Source of the DNA: Nocardioides insulae DSM 17944
GTDB taxonomy: Bacteria > Actinomycetota > Actinomycetes > Propionibacteriales > Nocardioidaceae
Assembly: GCF_000422825.1 (NCBI RefSeq)
Contig: NZ_KE383928.1
Coordinates: forward strand, 570,930-634,929
Length of the DNA stretch: 64,000 bases
Direction: 5' to 3'
Positions within the stretch are counted from its first letter, which is position 1; each line of letters begins with the position of its first letter. The translations under genes were made by a program, and so were the position numbers. Of this stretch, positions 55,090 through 64,000 are shown in pieces. Below the pieces are notes generated by a model. That model did no database searches, was not told where the DNA came from, and saw only the letters and a list, made by a program, of their open reading frames with translations.

Positions 55090-55530
55090 ATGCTCAGGAG
55101 ATTGCTGATCGGACTGACCGGGGCCCTGGTGCTGGTCGTCGTCTCCACGAGTGCGGCCTGGGCCTGGGAGCAGACCCAGCACGCCAAGGACGGCAACTCG
55201 CGCGGGGACTACAGCTGCTCCTCGCGCGTCTCGGACGACGAGCAGTCCTATGAGGTGTCCTGCTGGGTCCACGACGCGAAGTGCGACGATCGCGGCGTCT
55301 ACGTCCAGAGTCGGTTCGAGGTCGGCCAGGGTCGGGCCTATGAGCAGGGGGACTGGGTCCGGAGCACCCCGAACGCCGGCGGGTGCGGCAAGCGCAAGCT
55401 CACCGACTGGAAGCGGCACGGCAACGGGCTGTACACGAAGGACATCAACTGGGTGCACTTCCGCCTCTGCATGGACGAGCCCCTCGCGACCGACACCTGC
55501 TGGGCGGGTACCGAACAGCAGGCCCGCTGA
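55090..55530 (+). CDS. Secreted six-cysteine protein of unknown function
   Basis: A 146-residue protein with a clean signal peptide (MLRRLLIGLTGALVLVVVST to about SAAWA-W). The mature ~120 residues hold six cysteines (YSC, VSCW, AKC, GGCG, RLC, DTCW), likely three disulfides. The mature protein is rich in charged and aromatic residues. No family recognised. GAGGAAACAG before the ATG is the ribosome site. It stands alone between an AKR gene and the convergent ung. Confidence 0.75.
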   Translation: MLRRLLIGLTGALVLVVVSTSAAWAWEQTQHAKDGNSRGDYSCSSRVSDDEQSYEVSCWVHDAKCDDRGVYVQSRFEVGQGRAYEQGDWVRSTPNAGGCGKRKLTDWKRHGNGLYTKDINWVHFRLCMDEPLATDTCWAGTEQQAR

Positions 55531-55584
55531 GGCCGAGCCCGCTCCCGACGGTGCTGCCGGGTGGCCGCACCAGGGGCGCGGGCG

Positions 55585-56283
55585 TCAGCCGGCCCGCGGC
55601 TCCAGGCTCCAGTCGACCGGGGCTCCGCCCTGGTCGAGGAGCAGTCGGTTCACCCGGGAGAACGGCCGCGAGCCGAAGAATCCGCGCCGCGCGGACAGCG
55701 GGGAGGGATGCGCCGACTCCACCCACGGGACGCCGGCCAGCATCGGCTTGAGGCTCTGGGCGTCGCGGCCCCACAGGATCGCGGCCAGTGGGCCGCCCCG
55801 GCGTACCAAGGCCTCGATCGCGCACTGCGTGACCTCCTCCCAGCCGCGGCCGCGGTGGGACGCCGGGGCGCCCGGCTGCACGGTGAGTACCCGGTTGAGG
55901 AGCATCACCCCCTGATCCGCCCAGGCGGTGAGATCGCCGTGCTCCGGTGGGACCAGGCCCAGGTCGGAGGCGAGCTCGGCGTAGATGTTGCGCAACGAGG
56001 CGGGCAGCGGTCGCACATGCGACTCCACCGCGAAGGAGAGCCCGATGGGGTGACCCGGGGTGGGGTAGGGGTCCTGCCCGACGACGAGCACCCGCACCTC
56101 GGCCAGCGGCCGTTGGAAGGCCCGGAAGATGTGGTCGCCGGCCGGGAGGTAGGCGCGGCCGGCGGCGAGTTCCTCCCTCAGGAACCCGCCCATCCGGGCG
56201 ATCCGGTCCTCGACCGGCGCCAACGCCTTCGCCCAGTCGGGAGCCATCAGCCCCTTGTCCACGAGTCCGGCGAGTGCGCTCAT
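55585..56283 (-). CDS. ung: Uracil-DNA glycosylase, family 1
   Basis: A 232-residue UDG that removes uracil from DNA in base-excision repair. The catalytic water-activating loop is [36 protein letters not shown] and the minor-groove loop [20 protein letters not shown] complete the signature. The ATG at 56283 gives the usual family length. It is divergent from an LLM oxidoreductase gene across 231 bases. Confidence 0.96.
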   Translation of the reverse strand: MSALAGLVDKGLMAPDWAKALAPVEDRIARMGGFLREELAAGRAYLPAGDHIFRAFQRPLAEVRVLVVGQDPYPTPGHPIGLSFAVESHVRPLPASLRNIYAELASDLGLVPPEHGDLTAWADQGVMLLNRVLTVQPGAPASHRGRGWEEVTQCAIEALVRRGGPLAAILWGRDAQSLKPMLAGVPWVESAHPSPLSARRGFFGSRPFSRVNRLLLDQGGAPVDWSLEPRAG

Positions 56284-56514
56284 GGCCGCAGGGTAGCCAG
56301 TGCCCATGCCCCCGGCGGCCCGGGGCGAACGTGCCCGCTCGACCACGCCTCGGCTCAGGGGAGGCCACCGCGGCCTCGGGGCGCCCGACTGCTCCGTTCG
56401 CGGAGGAGGGCGGCGAAGTCGTCGTGGACGAACCCTCCTGCCCAGTAGTGTCGCGACCATGCCGCCGGACGGCGGCGAGCTGGGTCCACTCGCAACACGA
56501 GAAGGAGTAGGCAG

Positions 56515-57516
56515 ATGAGGTTCGGGATCTTCATTCCTCAGGGGTGGCGGATGGATCTGGCGGGCATCGACCCGGAGGCCCAGTGGCGGACGATGCACGA
56601 ACTCGCGCAGCGCGCCGACGCCGTCCCCGGGTGGGAGTCGCTGTGGGTCTACGACCACTTCCACACCGTGCCCAAGCCGTCGGTGGAGGCCACCCACGAG
56701 GCCTGGACCCTGATGGCGGCCTTCGCTGCTACCACCTCGCGGATCCGCCTGGGTCAGATGTGCACCTGCATGAGCTACCGGCCGCCGACGTACCTCGCCA
56801 AGGTCGCGACCACCATCGATCATGTCTCCGGCGGCCGGGTGGAGATGGGCATCGGCGGTGGCTGGTACGAGCACGAGTGGCGCGCCTACGGCTACGGCTT
56901 CCCGAGCCCGGGTGAGCGTCTGGGCCGACTGCGCGAGGGCGTGCAGATCTTCCGGCAGGCGTGGACGACGGGTGAGGCGACCCTGGACGGCAAGCACTAC
57001 CAGGTCGATCGGGCGATCTGCCGGCCGCTCCCGCTGCAGACCACCAGCCCCACCAACCGGATCCCGATGTGGATCGCGGGCGGAGGGGAGAAGGTCACGT
57101 TGCGGATCGCAGCGGAGTACGCCGACTACACCAACTTCTCCGGAGCGCCCGAGGCCTTCGCGGCCAAGTCGGACATCCTGCGTGAGCACTGCACGAGCCT
57201 GGGCAGGGACTTCGATGAGATCACCCGGAGTGCCAACTACAACGTCGTGATCGGCGAGACCGAGGGCGACGTACGGGACAAGCTCGCCTGGTTCGAGGAA
57301 CACCTCGCCGGGCCGGCCGGAGCACAGCGGGCGGCCCGCGTCGCCCACGACCTCTCCCAGGGCCCCCTCGTCGGCACCCCCGAGCAGGTCGCCGAGAAGC
57401 TCCGGGAGTTGGAGAAGGTCGGCCTCGGCTACGCCATCACCTACTTCGCCGACGCCGCCTACGACCGCACGTCGATGGAACTCTTCGAACAACAGGTGAT
57501 TCCCGCCCTCGGTTGA
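56515..57516 (+). CDS. LLM-class F420-dependent oxidoreductase
   Basis: A 333-residue luciferase-like TIM-barrel protein, probably using coenzyme F420. It begins [17 protein letters not shown]. Typical segments are [72 protein letters not shown] and [13 protein letters not shown]. The substrate is unknown. AGGAGTAGGCAG precedes the ATG. Its TGA (57514-57516) lies within the left arm of the long inverted repeat that follows. Confidence 0.92.
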   Translation: MRFGIFIPQGWRMDLAGIDPEAQWRTMHELAQRADAVPGWESLWVYDHFHTVPKPSVEATHEAWTLMAAFAATTSRIRLGQMCTCMSYRPPTYLAKVATTIDHVSGGRVEMGIGGGWYEHEWRAYGYGFPSPGERLGRLREGVQIFRQAWTTGEATLDGKHYQVDRAICRPLPLQTTSPTNRIPMWIAGGGEKVTLRIAAEYADYTNFSGAPEAFAAKSDILREHCTSLGRDFDEITRSANYNVVIGETEGDVRDKLAWFEEHLAGPAGAQRAARVAHDLSQGPLVGTPEQVAEKLRELEKVGLGYAITYFADAAYDRTSMELFEQQVIPALG

Positions 57517-57713
57517 GTTGGCCTTCCCGGGCGGTCGAGTTGGGGGTTGTGGGCGGTCGAGTCGGGCCTCCCGGAGTGGCGGGGCGTGCGCGGCCGACTC
57601 GATGGTTCGGGAGGACCGACTCGATGGTTCGGGAGGACCGACTCGATGGTCCGGGAGGACCGACTCGACCGCCCACAACCCCCAACTCGACCGTCCGGGA
57701 GGACCGACTCAAC
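57512..57713. repeat. 54-bp inverted repeat enclosing three 22-bp tandem repeats; probable bidirectional terminator
   Basis: The left arm 57512-57565 is complementary to the right arm 57660-57713. The inner 34 bases (57532-57565 with 57660-57693) are perfect and the outer 20 carry a few mismatches. The loop holds three head-to-tail 22-base units at 57595-57616, 57617-57638 and 57639-57660 (first two identical, third one base different). The unit starts CGACTCGATGG and ends TCGGGAGGAC; its last copy runs into the right arm. The convergent LLM and hydrolase genes end at or in the arms. Confidence 0.85.
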
Positions 57714-57716
57714 GGG

Positions 57717-58958
57717 TCAGGGGGAGGAGACCTGGTCGAGCCAGGTGGTGAGGACGGGCCAGGTGGAGGTGCGGGCAGCGCGGCCGGTGAGCATGCCCAG
57801 GTGGCCGCCGGGCACGACCTCGAGCCGGACCTCCCGGGCCCCCTCGAGCAGCGGTACGACGGCACGCACGGCGTCCAGCGGGGTGATCGCGTCGCCGGCG
57901 CCGGCGAGGACCAGGGTGGGGGCGGTGAGGTCGGCGAGGGCGACGGTGCGCCCGCCGAGCACGACCCGGCCGGTGGCGATCTCGCTGCCGCCGAGCAGCC
58001 GGTGGTAGAGCTGGCCGAAGGCGCGACCGGGGTAGGCGGTGGTGGACGCGGTGAACCGATCCACCGCCTCGAGCTGGGCGAGGTAGTCGGGGTCGTCCAG
58101 ATGGGAGGCGACCGCCAGCGGCCTGCCCAGGAGCCGGTCCACGGGACCGAGTTGCAGGGTTCGGCGGAGCAGCGGGCCGGGCAGGTCGCCGAACAACCGA
58201 CGGCCTTGGGGGCGACGGTCTCCGGCCAGGGGAACCTGCGGGCTCGGCGGTGCCAGCATCGGCACCGAAGCGAGGTCGAACGGGGAGCCCAGCACGGTGA
58301 GCGAGCCGATCGGAAGGTCGGGGCGGTCGGCGGCGCCCAGGGCCGCGAAGATGCCGCCCATGCTCCAGCCGACCAGGTGGACCGGCCGGCCGCCGGCATC
58401 TGCCGAGACGCTCTCCACCGCGGTGGGGACGACGTCGTCCACCCAGGGGGCGAGGTCGAGATCTCCGCCGTGGAGGTCGATCCGCTCGTAGTCGACCAGA
58501 TAGGTGGGCCGACCGGTGTCGACCAGGTGCTCGGCCAGCGAGCAGCCCCGGCGCAGGTCGTAGCAGAAGGCCGGCGCGGCCACCGGTGCCACCAGGAGCA
58601 CCGGGTCGACGCCTGGGTCCATCCCCGGCTCGCCCACAGGATCGGCGTGCGCGGCGGTCGTCCCGCCGGGCCGATAGCGGTACACCTCCCGCAGCGGGCC
58701 CTCGTCGATCAGGGTGCGCGGCATCGGGCGCAGGTCGGCCAGGCCGCCGTACACCAGGGCCTCGGTGAGGTGACCGGCCGCGGCACGGACGGCGTTGAGG
58801 ATCGCCTCGGGACGAGGGAACAACGCGATGACGTGCCTCCCGATGGTGTGGTGCCTGGGGGTCGTGGCCGCCCCGCCCGCATCATGACCCGGGCCGCCGG
58901 CCTCGCCGATGAGCGTACCCGCCGCGCGGGTCGACATTCCGCTCGCTGCCTCGGTCAC
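57717..58958 (-). CDS. PhaC-like alpha/beta hydrolase
   Basis: A 413-residue alpha/beta-hydrolase resembling the catalytic domain of polyhydroxyalkanoate synthases. Segments are PVLLVAPVAAPAFCYDLRRG, HLVDTGRPTYLVDYERIDL, VHLVGWSMGGIFAALGA, TAPTLVLAGAGDAITPLDAV and VVPGGHLGMLTGR (catalytic His). The nucleophile elbow GWSMGG has Ser where PhaC synthases have Cys, so it is more likely a depolymerase, esterase or lipase-like enzyme. The start is GTG at 58958, or ATG at 58937; neither has a strong ribosome site. Downstream lies the long inverted repeat. Confidence 0.82.
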   Translation of the reverse strand: MTEAASGMSTRAAGTLIGEAGGPGHDAGGAATTPRHHTIGRHVIALFPRPEAILNAVRAAAGHLTEALVYGGLADLRPMPRTLIDEGPLREVYRYRPGGTTAAHADPVGEPGMDPGVDPVLLVAPVAAPAFCYDLRRGCSLAEHLVDTGRPTYLVDYERIDLHGGDLDLAPWVDDVVPTAVESVSADAGGRPVHLVGWSMGGIFAALGAADRPDLPIGSLTVLGSPFDLASVPMLAPPSPQVPLAGDRRPQGRRLFGDLPGPLLRRTLQLGPVDRLLGRPLAVASHLDDPDYLAQLEAVDRFTASTTAYPGRAFGQLYHRLLGGSEIATGRVVLGGRTVALADLTAPTLVLAGAGDAITPLDAVRAVVPLLEGAREVRLEVVPGGHLGMLTGRAARTSTWPVLTTWLDQVSSP

Positions 58959-59107
58959 CGCCGCCTGTCACGGGTGCTGCTCATCGAGCGCGCCCAGTCA
59001 TCGCGCACCAAACCTCCGGCCACCGGGTCGCGCGGATCACCGGGCGAGGCCGTCATGAACGATCACGCAGCGGTGAGCAGCCCGACGATACGGCGCCGGA
59101 CGGGGGC

Positions 59108-60172
59108 TCACGCAGCGGGTTCCTGCGCGGCCGGACGCGGACCGAACTCCTCACCGAGCAGCTCCACGACTCCGTCGTAGAGCTCGGGCATGAACATGGT
59201 GCGGGAGAGCAGCAGCCGGTCCGCAGGCACATGGACGACGGTGATGGCCATGCCCGCCCGCACGTGCGCCGAAGGGATCGGACCCTCCTCGGTGAAGGTC
59301 ATGATCAGGTCCGGGAAGTCGGCGATCCGGGCGCCGCGCTGGTTCAACGTCATGTACTCGTTGACCACCCCCAGGTCGGTGCCGTCCTCGAGCTCGATCC
59401 GGCCGACGTCGAGCCCCGAGCGCTGCTCCAGGTCGGCGACGCGGACGCGGGCACGGGTGACCACCGAGCCACCCAGATGGGCGACCGCGGCATCCACGCC
59501 GCCGGCCAGGTAGCGCTCCCCGAGCGTGATCGCGGCCGAGATCGCACCGGGCGCGCCGTGCGTGGCGGCGTACTCCACGGAGACCGGGTTGCGGGCGACG
59601 GCCACAAGGCCGCCGGCCTCGATCGAGGCCTGCCGGACGACGCCCGCGGCCGCCTGGAGCGAGCCGGTGGCGACGCCGCTGACCCTCCGGGCGCCCCGGC
59701 CACCGGCGTAGGCCTGGCGGGAGACGTAGCCCTCCTCACGGTGGAGGCCCAGGGCCCCCATCGACCCGGTGGGGTGGGCGCGTCCGTTGCAGGCCAGGTC
59801 GAGGACCGGAAGCTGGGACATCGCGGCGTGAAACCAGCCGTTGATGGTGGTCTGGGAGCCGTTCTCGTTGGTGTTGATCGCTGCCAGGGTCTGTCCGGCG
59901 GGCAGGGTCTGCTCCAGCCCACGGATCGTGGCGAGCATGTCGGCTGGGGCCATCTGCGGGTCGGGTGCGGCCGGGGCTCCCACCAGGGCGACCGTCGCGG
60001 CCAGGACGTCGGGGGCGAACTCGTCGACCGACCAGAGTTCGACTGCGCCGGAGGCCAGGGCGTGCCGGGCGGTGGCGAGGCCGGGCTCGATCAGCCCGCC
60101 CCCACCACCGCCGAGGATCGCACCGCCGAGGACGGCCGTCTCCACGTCGTCGAACGAGAGCACACGTTTCAC
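59108..60172 (-). CDS. DUF917 family protein
   Basis: A 354-residue protein of the DUF917 family (an S-methyl-thiohydantoin-desulfurase-like N-terminal region). It begins MKRVLSFDDVETAVLGGAIL with a glycine run (GGGGGG) and includes NTNENGSQTTINGWFHAAMS and LDLACNGRAHPTGSMGALGL. The family is often paired with transporters or hydantoinase genes; its reaction is not established. The GTG start overlaps the OPT transporter stop by 4 bases (GTGA at 60169-60172), so the two work together. Confidence 0.85.
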   Translation of the reverse strand: MKRVLSFDDVETAVLGGAILGGGGGGLIEPGLATARHALASGAVELWSVDEFAPDVLAATVALVGAPAAPDPQMAPADMLATIRGLEQTLPAGQTLAAINTNENGSQTTINGWFHAAMSQLPVLDLACNGRAHPTGSMGALGLHREEGYVSRQAYAGGRGARRVSGVATGSLQAAAGVVRQASIEAGGLVAVARNPVSVEYAATHGAPGAISAAITLGERYLAGGVDAAVAHLGGSVVTRARVRVADLEQRSGLDVGRIELEDGTDLGVVNEYMTLNQRGARIADFPDLIMTFTEEGPIPSAHVRAGMAITVVHVPADRLLLSRTMFMPELYDGVVELLGEEFGPRPAAQEPAA

Positions 60173-61791
60173 TTGATGACCGCCTTGATGGATCCGGAGA
60201 AGAAGCTGTACAGAGCGTCACCGGCGATGGCGCCGCCGGCGAAGACCTCGAGTTCGGACTTGGCCTCGGGGCCGCGCCACCGCAGGACCAGCACCCGGAC
60301 GGCCAGGCCGATCGCGACCAGCCAACCGGCCGCGGGGGTCGAGATCAGCAGACCGGTGGCGAACAGGATGCCGAGCTGGCGCCGCGAACCGCCGATCAGC
60401 TGGAGGAGCGCCCCGGGAACGGCCCACAGCAGGAGGTCCCGCGCAACGTCGGAGGAGACACCGGCGTCGATGGCGGCGACGTACGCCGCGTCGATCGGCG
60501 CCGTCATGCCGTTGTCGAAGAAGTACTGGTAGGAGAGCGAGACCACGACGATCGCGACCACGAAGCCGATCATCCCGGCGATCAGCTGCTGGCGACGGCC
60601 CTCGAGTTCGAAGCGCGGATCGGCGCCCTCCCCGCGCAGCATGTGCCCGGCCTTGAGGTCGTAGCCCATGTCCGCGAAGGCGGGACCGGTGGCCGCGGAG
60701 AAGCCGGCGAGGACCACGAGGGCCTCGGGTGGGAAGCCGATCAGCATGCCGATGATCAAGGTGATCAGCGCCACCGCGAACGCCGGGAACCAGCCGGAGT
60801 GCATCGCGGCGATGCCGACGATGAGTTCGTGGACGAAGGCTGCCACGGCGCCGTACACCACGAAGCCGATCAGCATCGGCACCGACATGTCGGTCCAGAT
60901 GCCGGTGCCCAGGCACAGCAGGATCATGATCGCGACGTAGCCGGCCGAGCCGAGACCGAGGGAGCGGCTCAGGTCGGGGGCGGTGGAGCCTGCCCCGGCG
61001 CTACCGTCGGCCCGCTCGGCGGCGGGAGGGGTGCCACGCGACGTCCTCTTGCGGGACACCGCGCGACCGACCTGGATCAGGGCGACCACGCCGGCGCCGA
61101 TCATCAGGCCGTGGGGGATGTAGTGGGCGTTGAGGTCGAGGCCGAACACCGGCAGGGAGTATCCGCCGAACAGGAGGCCGCAGCCGAAGGCGATCATCGC
61201 GGCCAGAGTGCCGATCAGGGCGACGCCGAAGGCGGACATCGGCAGCGAGAAGACGGCGCCGGCGACTCCGACGGCGAGGCCCAGACCCAGTAGGCGGGCG
61301 CCCTTGCCACCCTCGTCGCCGGCCTTGATCGCCTCGGCCGCGGCGACGCCCGGCGGCCAGGTGCCGGTCGCGGGGAAGGCGGTGGAATCGAACATGCGGT
61401 AGAGCAGGTACGCATCGAGCAGCATCGCGCAGGAGACGCCGATGAGCATCGGCACGATCAGCGCGGGCTCACCGAAGATGAACGGGATGCCGATCGGTAG
61501 GAAGAGCGAGTTCGCGGCGCCGAAGGTCGCCGACGAGATGCTGGTCTGGGCCAGGTTCTGGGCGTGGATGCTGCGGAATCCGCGCATCAGGGTGATCGGC
61601 ACCCGGGCGAGCGCCATCGCGACGAGGGCTCCGACCAGTGAGGTGGCGGGGGTGATGCCCAGCGTGGCCAGGATCTGGATGCCCACGATGGCGCCGAAGA
61701 AGCTGAGCAGGACGGTGAGCACGAGGTTGGCCGGCGCGAGTGCCCGCGGGTGGGCACCGTTCCGAGTCGGGCCAGCGGTGCTGGTGGTCAT
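60169..61791 (-). CDS. OPT family transporter
   Basis: A 540-residue polytopic membrane protein with about 14-16 hydrophobic segments. It resembles OPT/YSL oligopeptide transporters: SLFLPIGIPFIFGEPALIVP, AFPATGTWPPGVAAAEAIKA, LFGGYSLPVFGLDLNAHYIP and a C-terminal AGGAIAGDALYSFFSGSIKA. It probably imports a small peptide or heterocyclic nitrogen compound handled by the coupled DUF917 protein. It is divergent from an IclR regulator gene; palindrome TCTGG-AA-CCAGA lies 55 bases upstream. ATG at 61791. Confidence 0.88.
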   Translation of the reverse strand: MTTSTAGPTRNGAHPRALAPANLVLTVLLSFFGAIVGIQILATLGITPATSLVGALVAMALARVPITLMRGFRSIHAQNLAQTSISSATFGAANSLFLPIGIPFIFGEPALIVPMLIGVSCAMLLDAYLLYRMFDSTAFPATGTWPPGVAAAEAIKAGDEGGKGARLLGLGLAVGVAGAVFSLPMSAFGVALIGTLAAMIAFGCGLLFGGYSLPVFGLDLNAHYIPHGLMIGAGVVALIQVGRAVSRKRTSRGTPPAAERADGSAGAGSTAPDLSRSLGLGSAGYVAIMILLCLGTGIWTDMSVPMLIGFVVYGAVAAFVHELIVGIAAMHSGWFPAFAVALITLIIGMLIGFPPEALVVLAGFSAATGPAFADMGYDLKAGHMLRGEGADPRFELEGRRQQLIAGMIGFVVAIVVVSLSYQYFFDNGMTAPIDAAYVAAIDAGVSSDVARDLLLWAVPGALLQLIGGSRRQLGILFATGLLISTPAAGWLVAIGLAVRVLVLRWRGPEAKSELEVFAGGAIAGDALYSFFSGSIKAVIK

Positions 61792-61845
61792 GGGATCTCC
61801 CTGCGAACCGGTCCGACACCGCTCACTTCCTCGTGAGTCTAAGAA

Positions 61846-61873
61846 TCTGGAACCAGAGTTAATAATATGGAAC
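61846..61873. promoter_or_regulatory. Probable IclR operator in the OPT/IclR spacer
   Basis: TCTGG-AA-CCAGA (61846-61857) is a perfect palindrome. TGGAAC inside it recurs exactly 20 bases on, at 61868-61873. The region between is A/T-rich (GTTAATAATAT) and likely holds the divergent promoters. Confidence 0.6.
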
Positions 61874-61966
61874 AGTGTGCGTGGGGTTCCCCATCACGTC
61901 AACCCTGCGGCCGCGACGCGGAGTCGGATGCGTCATGATCGCCGTCCGAGGTGGAAGGAGACCGGT

Positions 61967-62728
61967 ATGAGCACGCTCGCCAACGCCCGTGCCGTACTTG
62001 AGTTGATCGTCGCGCGGGGGCGGGAGATCACGGTCTCCGACGTCGTCGCGGAGCTGGGCGTGCCGAAGAGTTCGGCCTCACGGACACTGAGTGAGATGGC
62101 CAAGCACGGTCTGCTGGTCCGTGACTCCTCGCGGGCGTACCGGCCGGCCCCGCTGGTGATCTCGGCCGCCCAGGTGGCCGGCGGCTCCCGCAGTGTGCTC
62201 GCCGTCCTCGAGGAGTCCCTCGAGGTTCTGGTCGCGGCCACCGGCTACACCGGGTATGTCAACGTGCTGGACGGGCGGGACTCCGTCGTCCTCCTCCTTC
62301 GGATGGGCAGCAACGTCCTGCAGGCCCACACGCCGCCGGGCTACCGCGCACCCGCCTTCGCCACCTCGATGGGCAGGGCGATCCTGTCCCGCTCCGACCG
62401 CGCCACGGCGCTGGGGGACCCCCGCCTGGGCGCCGACTACGGATCGGCGCCGTCGACGGCCGAGGAACTGGGCGAGGATCTCGACATCGTCCTACGTCGC
62501 GGCTGGTCCTACTCCCGGGGTGAGTACGTCGACGGGGTCTTCGGCGTCTCCGCGGCGGTGCGCGATCCGGCGACCGGTCAGGTGCACGGAATCGGGATCG
62601 CGATCGCCTCCGACGAGGTGGCTCCCCAGCTTCGGGACGAGATGGGGGCCGCGGTCCGTGCCGCCGCGGGAAAGGCCGGACGGGCCATCGGGGACGACTA
62701 CTGGGTGAGCGGGCCGGACGGTCGGTAG
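61967..62728 (+). CDS. IclR family transcriptional regulator
   Basis: A 253-residue IclR regulator. The winged HTH is at about 18-62 (ITVSDVVAELGVPKSSASRT then LSEMAKHGLLVRDSSRAYRP). The effector domain holds GYRAPAFATSMGRAILSRSD, RRGWSYSRGEYVDGVFGVSA and VHGIGIAIASDEV. GGAAGGAG lies 7 bases before the ATG. It is divergent from the OPT-DUF917 operon and probably controls it, responding to the transported compound or a breakdown product. Confidence 0.92.
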   Translation: MSTLANARAVLELIVARGREITVSDVVAELGVPKSSASRTLSEMAKHGLLVRDSSRAYRPAPLVISAAQVAGGSRSVLAVLEESLEVLVAATGYTGYVNVLDGRDSVVLLLRMGSNVLQAHTPPGYRAPAFATSMGRAILSRSDRATALGDPRLGADYGSAPSTAEELGEDLDIVLRRGWSYSRGEYVDGVFGVSAAVRDPATGQVHGIGIAIASDEVAPQLRDEMGAAVRAAAGKAGRAIGDDYWVSGPDGR

Positions 62729-62745
62729 CCGACCGCCGAGGTGGG

Positions 62746-64000
<1,255 letters not shown>

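Noticed and set aside
57595..57660. Possible mini CRISPR array
   Set aside because: The 22-base units abut directly with no spacers, are inside an inverted repeat, and no cas genes are nearby.

Overview
The window is high-GC, densely packed chromosomal DNA from an actinobacterium. Several features support this: a mycothiol gene (mshA), the CarD transcription regulator, the SenX3-RegX3/PhoU phosphate module, a KstR-like TetR repressor, many GTG starts, and frequent 4-base ATGA/GTGA overlaps. The order carD, ispD, ispF, cysS, rlmB next to an LpqE-like lipoprotein and a kstR/fadE locus resembles the corresponding mycobacterial region. The gene content and style fit Nocardioidaceae (Nocardioides-like), although no rRNA is present to fix the genus. 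I see no phage, transposon or CRISPR array.

Layout. 1-7.0 kb: acyl-CoA and fatty-acid genes (two acyl-CoA ligases, a crotonase, an acyl-CoA thioesterase, an APH-like phosphotransferase) with two TetR regulators. 7.0-14.2 kb: a beta-glucoside uptake and hydrolysis regulon. It has a solute-binding lipoprotein, two permeases, a GH1 beta-glucosidase and a LacI repressor in one minus-strand operon, and a divergent UgpC/MsiK-type ATPase. Two LacI-type operators and one CRP/GlxR-like site lie in the shared control region. 14.2-21.5 kb: a 50-residue cysteine-rich mini-protein, a small metallopeptidase, a redox cluster of three aldo/keto reductases with an XRE regulator, and a proline-racemase-family enzyme. 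21.5-28.9 kb: typA, a ZIP-type transporter, an MFS exporter, an intracellular M4 protease that carries its own emfourin-like inhibitor domain, an Asp/Glu racemase and an SDR.

29-41.9 kb is a core block: mshA-ybjN, an ECF sigma with its YCII partner, senX3-regX3 divergent from phoU across a PHO box, gpmA, a lipoprotein, a UbiA prenyltransferase, carD, an orphan IspD-like protein, ispD and ispF. 42-47.5 kb: a membrane-anchored sulfite-oxidase-like molybdoenzyme, cysS, rlmB and a metallophosphoesterase. 47.7-50.7 kb: a two-gene acyl-CoA dehydrogenase with a KstR-like repressor and matching operators. 51-57.5 kb: a DUF4032 kinase-like protein, tRNA-Thr(TGT), pdxY, an aldo/keto reductase, a secreted six-cysteine protein, ung and an LLM oxidoreductase. 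57.5-64 kb: a large repeat-filled hairpin, a PhaC-like hydrolase, an OPT transporter + DUF917 operon with a divergent IclR regulator, and the start-truncated otsA.

The items most worth a second look are the protease-inhibitor fusion, the degenerate IspD paralogue beside carD/ispD, the 54-bp inverted repeat enclosing three 22-bp tandem repeats, the duplicated typA 3' end, and the predicted operators of the LacI, KstR, XRE and IclR circuits. All functional names rest on reading motifs in the translated sequence; no database search was possible.
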